Positions 1 through 5,018 of a DNA stretch of 5,018 nt are shown in pieces (the stretch's first letter is position 1; each line of letters opens with the position of its first letter). The stretch covers positions 1-5,018 of the forward strand of contig PKSW01000408.1 of assembly GCA_002869465.1 (NCBI GenBank), read 5' to 3'. A program made the position numbers and the translations under genes. This DNA is from Marinilabiliales bacterium (GTDB lineage: Bacteria; Bacteroidota; Bacteroidia; Bacteroidales; F082). The notes beneath the pieces are model-generated. The model saw only the letters and a program-made list of their open reading frames with translations, was not told where the DNA came from and made no database searches.

Positions 1-627
1 ATTATGAATTTCAAAAAGTGCAGGTGTCCATCCCGGATCTGTAGTATGACATTCTTCGCAGGTAGTAGGTATATTAGCTGCAATATGATTGGGATTCGTG
101 GTTTGATTGTAATTATTGTCATGACATAAAGCGCATTCATTGGGGGTGTTGGTATAATTGCCTTCATGACAATCAAAACAATTAACCTCGTTGCTTTCAT
201 GTGCCCCTGTTAGTTCATAGTATTCATTATGAATTTCAAAGCTGGCAGGTAACCATCCCGGTTCGGTTGAATGGCATTCATCACAAGTGAATTGAATATT
301 AGCAAGTGCATGATTTGGGTTAACAGTTTGATTATAATCTTCAGTATGGCAATCATAACAGTAAGTTGAGGTTCCGACGTAAAATTCCGGATGGCATTCC
401 TGGCAAGAGGTATTCACGTGAGCCCCTGTTAGGGGAAAATTTGTGGTGCTATGGTTAAAACTACCTTCGGAATCTCCTGTAGGATGGCATTCCAAACATG
501 CGACACTGGAATAATTGTATCCGCCTATACCCTGATGTTCATCATCCGTATCAGGTTGGTTATGTTCATGGCAATCAATACAAGAAAACGAGGCATAATT
601 ACCAGGATTCAGATGACACTCGGTGCA
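1..627 (-). repeat. Four-module superrepeat, copy B, cut by window edge
   Basis: This covers residues 586-794 of the giant cytochrome. It shows nine of an expected twelve hemes (Cys586, 601, 629, 660, 675, 700, 735, 750, 775). Comparing residues 276-495 with 575-794, I count 173 identities in 220 positions without a gap. Module-specific features keep their order: the GIGGY loop module, then HPEFYxGTSTY, then HEGNYxNTPN. That shows duplication of a four-module block rather than of single modules. Confidence 0.93.
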
Positions 628-2382
628 ACTTACCCATTCTCCATTGTGTTTACCGCTATAAATGGGAAAATACATGGCGTCATGATTAAATGTAGATGGC
701 TCCCAGGCTATCTGCGTGTGGCAGGATTCACAATCTGTTGGAAATTGTCCTGAAAGATGTGGTGGGTCGTTGGTTTGATTGTAATCATTCGTATGACAAC
801 TAAAACAATCATTCGGTGTACTACTATAATTCCCTTCATGACATGCGAAACAATCGTTAGCTATTGCTACATGAGCACCTTCAATAACATAAAATTCATT
901 ATGGATATCAAATGTCGCAGGTCTCCAATTTGGCATTGTAGTATGGCATTCCTCACAAACATTTTGTATACCAGTGGCAATATGATTAGGATTAGTCGTT
1001 TGATTGAAATCATTGGTGTGACATTCGGAACATACATTAGGTGTGTTATTATAATTTCCTTCATGACAATCAAGGCAATTGACCTCATTGCTTGCATGTG
1101 CTCCGGTTAGTTCATAGTACTCGTTATGAATATCAAAACTAGCTGGTATCCAGCCCGGTTCCGTCGTATGACATTCTTCGCAATTGGTTTGGATCTCTGC
1201 GGTAAGGTGATTCGGGTTGACGCTTTGATTGTAATCTTCCGTATGGCAATCAAAGCAATATGTTGAGGTACCCGTATAAAATTCTGGATGACATTCCTTA
1301 CAATCAGCATTAACATGTGCTCCCGTTAATGGAAAATTAGTAGCGCTATGGTTGAAGCTACCTTCCGCATCTCCTGTCGGGTGACACTCCAAACAGGCAG
1401 GACTATTATAAGCATAACCACCGATACCTTCGTGTTCATCATCCATTTCATTTTGATTGTGCTCATGACAGTCAATACAAGTATACGAGGCGTAATTGCC
1501 TGGATTCAAATGACATTCTGTACAGCTATTCCATTCGCCTCCGTGTTTTCCTGAATATATCGGAAAAAATTCTGCATCGTGCTGCCTGAAATCAGCAGGT
1601 TTCCAGCCCGGATTAGTGGTATGACATTCGGTACAAACTATACTAAAATCGGTTGCCAGATGACTTGGGTTTGTTGTTGACGTGTAATCGTCCTGATGAC
1701 ACGAATAGCATTCGGTTGACAATCCCGAAAAATCAGGACCCGTATGACATTGCTTGCAATCGTTTATGGCATGTCCGGCTGTCAGTGGAAAAAAAGCATG
1801 GTTAAATCCGGAGCTAGTCCATGTAAAAGCACTCACAGAATGACAATCAAAACAATCGGTTGAAAAATTACCTTCAACATGATTGGGTTGCGCTGCTGAC
1901 ATGTAATCCTGTTGGTGACAATCAAAGCATTCAATACCCAATGGTTCAAATTTTAAAAGTGATGCAGATGGATGGCACTGATAACAATCGGCTGTATAAT
2001 GCGCACCAACGAGCGGAAATCTGCCCTGCTGGTGGATGTCTGTAATATTATTAACGATCCATGAATTAGGTGTATGACACCTGTTACATTCAGGGCCGAC
2101 AGTTTGGTAGTGCATATCGGTGTGGCATGAAATACATTCACTTTCAGCCTGGGAAAAAACCAATGATTGATGGCAATTTTTACAATTTACCTCCTGATGC
2201 ATTCCTTCCAATGGAAATCGGGTATTATTGTGGCTAAATGTGTAATTGCCGGTTTCTAACGTCCACCCTTTCGGATTGTGGCAATCGTCGCAGGCAATGC
2301 TGAGTTCTTCACCATGTGGCGACTGGGCATACAGATTGACACTTAGTGCCAATAACAGTATTATTTGTGACAATCTTCGCAT
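1..2382 (-). CDS. Giant exported multiheme c-type cytochrome, at least 31 hemes, 5' part (C-terminus outside window)
   Basis: I translated the minus strand by hand from an ATG at 2382-2380. The frame stays open for 794 codons to the left edge with no stop. The leader MRRLSQIILLLALSVNLYAQ is a typical signal peptide with likely cleavage LYA|Q (19/20) and no lipobox. There are 31 CxxCH motifs, with first cysteines at 31, 67, 83, 99, 133, 152, 177, 209, 225, 250, 287, 302, 330, 361, 376, 401, 436, 451, 476, 511, 526, 551, 586, 601, 629, 660, 675, 700, 735, 750 and 775. All 62 cysteines are used. After an orphan first heme, the rest form ten triheme modules. From residue 287 the modules are grouped in a 299-residue superrepeat. 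Non-motif histidines number about three per module (NPNH, F/DxxH, GAH), matching one distal ligand per heme. Heme density is about one per 25 residues. There is no visible catalytic domain, so an electron-conducting role in the periplasm or outside the cell is the best inference. The gene overlaps the 20-heme gene by 22 bp and the two share module design. Any surface anchor, sorting domain or enzyme domain would lie past the left edge. Confidence 0.95.
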   Translation of the reverse strand, partial: MRRLSQIILLLALSVNLYAQSPHGEELSIACDDCHNPKGWTLETGNYTFSHNNTRFPLEGMHQEVNCKNCHQSLVFSQAESECISCHTDMHYQTVGPECNRCHTPNSWIVNNITDIHQQGRFPLVGAHYTADCYQCHPSASLLKFEPLGIECFDCHQQDYMSAAQPNHVEGNFSTDCFDCHSVSAFTWTSSGFNHAFFPLTAGHAINDCKQCHTGPDFSGLSTECYSCHQDDYTSTTNPSHLATDFSIVCTECHTTNPGWKPADFRQHDAEFFPIYSGKHGGEWNSCTECHLNPGNYASYTCIDCHEHNQNEMDDEHEGIGGYAYNSPACLECHPTGDAEGSFNHSATNFPLTGAHVNADCKECHPEFYTGTSTYCFDCHTEDYNQSVNPNHLTAEIQTNCEECHTTEPGWIPASFDIHNEYYELTGAHASNEVNCLDCHEGNYNNTPNVCSECHTNDFNQTTNPNHIATGIQNVCEECHTTMPNWRPATFDIHNEFYVIEGAHVAIANDCFACHEGNYSSTPNDCFSCHTNDYNQTNDPPHLSGQFPTDCESCHTQIAWEPSTFNHDAMYFPIYSGKHNGEWVSCTECHLNPGNYASFSCIDCHEHNQPDTDDEHQGIGGYNYSSVACLECHPTGDSEGSFNHSTTNFPLTGAHVNTSCQECHPEFYVGTSTYCYDCHTEDYNQTVNPNHALANIQFTCDECHSTEPGWLPASFEIHNEYYELTGAHESNEVNCFDCHEGNYTNTPNECALCHDNNYNQTTNPNHIAANIPTTCEECHTTDPGWTPALFEIHN
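628..1524 (-). repeat. Four-module (12-heme) superrepeat, copy A, complete, 897 nt
   Basis: This covers residues 287-585 of the giant cytochrome and holds four triheme modules starting at Cys287, 361, 436 and 511. The first is distinctive: it carries a CIDCHEHN...DEHEGIGGY loop and four spare histidines. The other three have heme spacing +0, +15 and +40 and a 75-residue period. Each of the nine cysteine positions available for comparison recurs exactly 299 residues later in copy B. The boundaries are a convention, because a tandem repeat can be cut at any phase. Confidence 0.93.
1525..2184 (-). repeat. Three older, irregular triheme modules of the giant cytochrome
   Basis: This covers residues 67-286, with modules at Cys67/83/99, 133/152/177 and 209/225/250. 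Spacing varies (+16/+32, +19/+44, +16/+41), unlike the nearly constant +15/+40 further on. The first module keeps a short CHTDMH element like those of the 20-heme protein. The third already has the CHTTNPGW and NPSH features of the later repeats. The N-terminal modules therefore look like the older, more diverged part of the array, closest in style to the neighbouring cytochrome. Confidence 0.85.
2326..2382 (-). other. Signal peptide coding region of the giant cytochrome
   Basis: Codons 1-19 encode MRRLSQ, a leucine-rich core and LYA, with Gln20 as the probable mature N-terminus. It is a compact, classic Sec leader without a lipobox. It confirms that the ATG at 2382 starts a separate exported protein rather than continuing the upstream cytochrome. 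Confidence 0.85.
2361..2382 (-). other. 22-bp gene overlap, probable translational coupling
   Basis: The ATG of the giant cytochrome (2382-2380) lies inside the final codons of the 20-heme gene, which ends at TAA 2363-2361 in another frame. No Shine-Dalgarno sequence precedes the ATG; the upstream bases are AT-rich (about 2385-2420), as is usual for starts in Bacteroidota. The overlap supports co-transcription and possible coupled translation of the two cytochromes. Confidence 0.8.
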
Positions 2383-3974
2383 CGGTATGTATCTATTTTG
2401 TAAATTATATAATCAAATTGCTGAGAAATTGCCGGTTTATGACATGCCTTGCAGGCCAATTGTTCATGTGCCCCATCTAATTGGAAATTAGTTTGGTTAT
2501 GATCAAACTTATCTGCTTTCCAATTATTAAAGCCATGGCAAGCAAAACAGTCCACACGTCCCTCTTTTTCAAATTGACCGTAATGAATATCTTTATGACA
2601 ACTTGAGCACTGAGTTCCTAAATTGCTGAATTGCTGATGCACGATTCCCGATTCATCTTTTCTAAAATGACAAGCCCTACAACTTTGCTCTTTGTGTTTT
2701 CCTTTCAGTTCAAATTCAGTTGTTGAGTGCTCAAATCTTACTTCGCTCCACCTTTTTTCATTGTGGCAATTTTCGCATGATGCTTCAGGATAGAATTTTT
2801 CACTAATAAAGGTTATATGGATATTTTCGTGACAATCAACACACTTGATACCAACATTCCTGAATTCCCATCTTTCACTTTTCTTATGGCAAACAAAACA
2901 AGGCGTAGCCAAGTGTGCCCCTCGTAATGGAAAATGACTTTCGTTATGCGACTGTAAGGTGTATGATGAGGTTGCAAAGCCTTTCACGGTATGGCATTCA
3001 GAACAATCAGGTGATATGCTCTGCTTTGAAAATTGCTGGTTATGATAATCCTGGTGACAATTATCACATCGGTTGGTTTGAATAGGATTTGTGTAATTGC
3101 TTTTATGGCAAGATTTACAGTCTACATAGATATGTTTTCCTTCCAAAGGATAGTCAGTGTTGGAATGGTCAAAGTTGCTTAATCCTTTAATGATATGGAA
3201 TGATTCTTCCGAATGACATTGAACACAATTTTTTCCGAATTTGTCATTGTGTACATCCTGGTGACAATTGGCACAACTGCCAAACTCAATTCCGGTAAAT
3301 TGCTGGAACTCCTGACCATTACGAAATTCCTTTTTATGGCACTTTATGCAACTAACATCCTGGTGTTTACCTTTTAATTGGTATTTCGCTTTTTCATGAT
3401 TGAATTTGGAAGCTAGTTTAAAGGCTTTAAAATCATGGCAGGAAGCGCAATCATCACCTAGAGTTTCCTGGTGATAATCGGTATGACACGAAAGGCAATT
3501 AGTTTGTAAACCTAAGTACGTATTTTTCTTTTCACGGATTTTTATATCCTCAATAAATGCTGGTTTATGGCAATCATTACAAACCTTTTGCGAATGTGCC
3601 CCCAATAATTCATAACCTGTTAAGTCATGATTAAATGTTTCGGTATCAAAGCGAATCATTTCAAACTTTCGTCCATGGTGGTCACTATGACATTTAAAAC
3701 AATCAAATCCCTGCACTTCTGGAGAAGCATGGTATCCTTTATTCTGATCAATTCGTTCTTTCAGGTATGAATGACACTCCAAGCATTTATCATTCGACAC
3801 TTTTTCACCCAGAATGTGACATTTTGTGCAATTGGAAATGCCTTCCAGGTGGGCATGCACCTCTGCCAGGTCTCCCGGCGATATCTGGCTGAATACAGCA
3901 TAACCGGCAAATAGAATTAAAACAGTTATCAGGATTTTGGTATGCATCAAACTGAATATTGTTTTGTGGACCAT
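2361..3974 (-). CDS. Exported 20-heme c-type cytochrome (cytochrome c3-like, triheme modules)
   Basis: This is a complete 537-residue gene. Its ATG directly follows the TAA of the flavoprotein gene. It begins with a signal peptide: a hydrophobic core ILITVLILFAGYAVF and likely cleavage near VFS|Q at residues 29/30, with no lipobox cysteine. A second ATG at codon 10 (3947) would give a more classic, shorter leader, so the start is uncertain by nine codons; neither ATG has a Shine-Dalgarno sequence. I count 20 CxxCH motifs, with first cysteines at residues 49, 64, 92, 132, 160, 176, 209, 234, 250, 286, 303, 324, 359, 378, 400, 432, 456, 476, 508 and 532. All 40 cysteines fall in these motifs. 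From residue 132 they repeat as triheme modules of 73-77 residues, with recurring FxxH or FNH, L-x-G-x-H and CHxDxH elements that supply likely distal histidine ligands. The last module stops after its second heme, as CEDCHK and stop. The protein should act in the periplasm or at the cell surface as a multiheme electron carrier. It belongs broadly with 'cytochrome c3 family' proteins of Bacteroidota and Deltaproteobacteria; its redox partner is unknown. Confidence 0.95.
   Translation of the reverse strand: MVHKTIFSLMHTKILITVLILFAGYAVFSQISPGDLAEVHAHLEGISNCTKCHILGEKVSNDKCLECHSYLKERIDQNKGYHASPEVQGFDCFKCHSDHHGRKFEMIRFDTETFNHDLTGYELLGAHSQKVCNDCHKPAFIEDIKIREKKNTYLGLQTNCLSCHTDYHQETLGDDCASCHDFKAFKLASKFNHEKAKYQLKGKHQDVSCIKCHKKEFRNGQEFQQFTGIEFGSCANCHQDVHNDKFGKNCVQCHSEESFHIIKGLSNFDHSNTDYPLEGKHIYVDCKSCHKSNYTNPIQTNRCDNCHQDYHNQQFSKQSISPDCSECHTVKGFATSSYTLQSHNESHFPLRGAHLATPCFVCHKKSERWEFRNVGIKCVDCHENIHITFISEKFYPEASCENCHNEKRWSEVRFEHSTTEFELKGKHKEQSCRACHFRKDESGIVHQQFSNLGTQCSSCHKDIHYGQFEKEGRVDCFACHGFNNWKADKFDHNQTNFQLDGAHEQLACKACHKPAISQQFDYIIYKIDTYRCEDCHK
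2364..3581 (-). repeat. Tandem triheme modules within the 20-heme cytochrome
   Basis: This covers residues 132-537, with modules beginning at Cys132, 209, 286, 359, 432 and 508, i.e. intervals of 77, 77, 77, 73 and 76 residues. Recurring elements are FNH or FDH, then GKH or GAH, CxxCH, a variable loop, CxxCHxDxH, and CxxCH. The sixth module has only two of its three hemes because the gene ends there. The modules are more diverged from each other than those of the giant cytochrome. Confidence 0.88.
3888..3974 (-). other. Signal peptide coding region of the 20-heme cytochrome
   Basis: Codons 1-29 encode a basic N-region (Lys4, Lys13), a hydrophobic core, and a VFS|Q cleavage site. The protein should use the Sec route, because c-type heme attachment takes place outside the inner membrane. 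No cysteine follows the cleavage site, so it is not a lipoprotein. The leader would also work from the second ATG at codon 10. Confidence 0.8.
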
Positions 3975-5018
3975 TTAATTGTGTTTTAGAATGGCTTCCC
4001 CATATTTTTTCGTGATCTCTAGACCTATTTTCTGTAAAAATTGTGTTGGCAACTCACCACCGGCGAAAATATATACCAAGTCATTTCTCAGTTTTTCATC
4101 ATCATTTTCTCCGAGAGTTAAAGTTACATATTCTGTATCAATCGAGACCAAGTTGCTATTGAATTTAACATTTACCTTGCCTTTTTGCATGGCTTCTTTG
4201 ATGCGTTCGCTGTTTTTAGGCTTAATTCGCTGGAAAACGTCTTTCCTGTATGAAAGCGTTACCTTATTCTGATCAGCCAGCATCAAAGCAGCTTCAATAG
4301 CCGAATCACCTCCCCCCACCACCAGAATTTCTTTTCCTGAAATATCTTCCGGTTCCAGAAGCCGGTAAGCCACTTTCTCTAATTGTTCTCCCGGTATATT
4401 AAGTTTTCGAGGTGTACCCCGCCTTCCTATTGATAGTAATATAGTTTTAGCGGTAATGATTTTTCCTTCTTTGATATGTATTTTAAAATACCCATTCTCG
4501 GAATGGATGGTTTCAACTTTCGTGTTTTCCTGAATTGAAATACTATTTTTATCAAGCGCTCTGTACCAGAGGTCGAGCAATTCTGTTTTGCTGGTTTCGT
4601 ATAATTTTACTTTTCCAAATAGTGGCAAGTCCATTGCCGATGTCATCACAATTTTAGATCTGGGAAATGTAAAAACAGTACCTCCCAGCGTGTCCTGCTC
4701 TAAAGTTAAAAATTTTAATTTGTGTTTCTTCGCAGACAGTGATGCTGAAATGCCTGCGGGTCCCGCACCTACAATTAAAAGATCATATTCAGCTTGATGT
4801 TTCTTTTTGGCTAAAGAAGCTAAATTCTCCACGGCTTGTTTTCCTTGTTCCACCGCATTTTTAATCAATCCCATTCCTCCCAGTTCGCCTGCTATAAAAA
4901 TGCCCGGAATATTGGTCTCAAAATTCTGATCCACATGGGGTAATTCAACGCCACGCTTCTCCGTGCCAATGCACAGGGTAATTGCTTGGGTAGGACAAGC
5001 GTGAAAGCAAGCCCCATG
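3975..5018 (-). CDS. Iron-sulfur FAD/NAD(P)-binding oxidoreductase, 3' part (N-terminus outside window)
   Basis: The frame is open from the right edge to a TAA at 3977-3975, giving 347 visible residues. A GTG at 4934 could be mistaken for the start, but the 28 codons before it are in frame and encode the end of a ferredoxin-like cluster motif (HGACFHACP, then TQAI), so the true start lies off the window. Cys4 and Cys8 are the last two ligands of a C-x2-[CH]-x2-C-x3-CP motif. A His sits where the second Cys is usual; as I recall, this is common in this family. Next comes a flavoprotein signature, TNIPGIFIAGELGGMG (about residues 35-50), then the FAD dinucleotide fold DLLIVGAGPAG (79-89), the segment SIGRRGTPRKL (196-206), the NAD(P) fold VVGGGDSA (233-240) and AGGELPT (319-325). 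There is no CxxC redox pair as in thioredoxin reductase; the only visible cysteines are residues 4, 8 and 16. There is no signal peptide in the visible part, so it is probably cytoplasmic. It likely moves electrons between NAD(P)H, FAD and Fe-S clusters, perhaps for the cytochromes encoded directly downstream. The exact substrate is unknown. Confidence 0.9.
   Translation of the reverse strand, partial: HGACFHACPTQAITLCIGTEKRGVELPHVDQNFETNIPGIFIAGELGGMGLIKNAVEQGKQAVENLASLAKKKHQAEYDLLIVGAGPAGISASLSAKKHKLKFLTLEQDTLGGTVFTFPRSKIVMTSAMDLPLFGKVKLYETSKTELLDLWYRALDKNSISIQENTKVETIHSENGYFKIHIKEGKIITAKTILLSIGRRGTPRKLNIPGEQLEKVAYRLLEPEDISGKEILVVGGGDSAIEAALMLADQNKVTLSYRKDVFQRIKPKNSERIKEAMQKGKVNVKFNSNLVSIDTEYVTLTLGENDDEKLRNDLVYIFAGGELPTQFLQKIGLEITKKYGEAILKHN

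Noticed and set aside
451..1554. Several plus-strand open frames of 60-117 codons (for example 451-753, 757-1110, 1348-1554)
   Set aside because: They lie opposite the giant cytochrome and mirror its repeats; the frames at 451 and 1348 even start at equivalent repeat positions 897 nt apart. Their translations show no domain or sensible composition.
867..2141. Short minus-strand frames (867-1097, 1107-1316, 1953-2141)
   Set aside because: They are in other frames inside the 794-codon heme-rich frame, which has motif support along its whole length.
1..2300. Regularly spaced short repeats that might be read as CRISPR or a DNA satellite
   Set aside because: The periodicity is in codons (about 75 residues) and follows CxxCH motifs. 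The DNA copies are not identical, and there are no unique spacers between invariant repeats.
2383..2425. AT-rich stretch upstream of the giant cytochrome as a promoter (TTTG and TAATTTAC)
   Set aside because: The candidate boxes are only about 6 bp apart, not the roughly 19-21 bp of the Bacteroidota TTTG / TAnnTTTG promoter, and they lie inside the preceding coding sequence.
2382..3974. Lipoprotein anchoring of either cytochrome
   Set aside because: Neither signal peptide has a cysteine at its cleavage site; the first cysteines (residues 49 and 31) belong to heme motifs.
3979..4797. Plus-strand frames opposite the flavoprotein (3979-4272, 4588-4797)
   Set aside because: They are antisense to conserved nucleotide-binding motifs and have no features of their own.
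4932..4934. GTG as the start of the flavoprotein
   Set aside because: The frame continues upstream to the window edge through a conserved cysteine cluster motif, so this GTG is an internal valine codon.

Overview
The window reads entirely from the minus strand as three abutting or overlapping genes, all in the same orientation. In transcription order (right to left) they are: (1) the 3' part of an iron-sulfur flavoprotein of the pyridine-nucleotide oxidoreductase type; (2) a complete exported c-type cytochrome with 20 CxxCH heme-binding motifs; (3) the 5' part of a much larger exported c-type cytochrome, open for 794 codons to the left edge, with 31 CxxCH motifs visible. There is no intergenic DNA. 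Genes 1 and 2 abut (TAA directly followed by ATG) and genes 2 and 3 overlap by 22 bp, so this looks like one transcription unit. I see no RNA genes, mobile elements, CRISPR arrays, terminators or convincing promoters.

The AT-rich composition, the absence of Shine-Dalgarno sequences before the starts, and the style of the 20-heme protein (an opening 'AHLEGISNC' followed by a 'HSDHHGRKF' stretch) suggest an anaerobic or respiratory member of Bacteroidota or a related phylum. This is an inference, not a demonstrated placement.

The two cytochromes are built from the same roughly 75-residue triheme module (F-x-x/x-H ... F-P-L-x-G-x-H-x(4)-CxxCH ... CxxCH ... CxxCH). In the giant cytochrome, four modules are combined into a higher-order 299-residue (897-nt) unit. 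One copy is complete and the second is cut by the window edge; the cysteine spacing is identical in both and about 79% of residues match over the 220 comparable positions. Nearly every module carries three extra histidines outside the CxxCH motifs, one per heme, which fits bis-histidine ligation throughout. Every cysteine in both cytochromes belongs to a CxxCH motif.

Together the genes suggest an electron-transfer system. The cytoplasmic Fe-S/FAD protein would connect to NAD(P)H or ferredoxin pools, and the two exported cytochromes would form a long heme relay of at least 51 hemes in the periplasm or at the cell surface. No membrane-spanning partner is visible, so the link across the inner membrane must lie outside the window or be absent. 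Points worth a second look are the nested repeat architecture, the gene boundary that falls inside a triheme module, and the apparently permuted order of FAD motifs in the flavoprotein.
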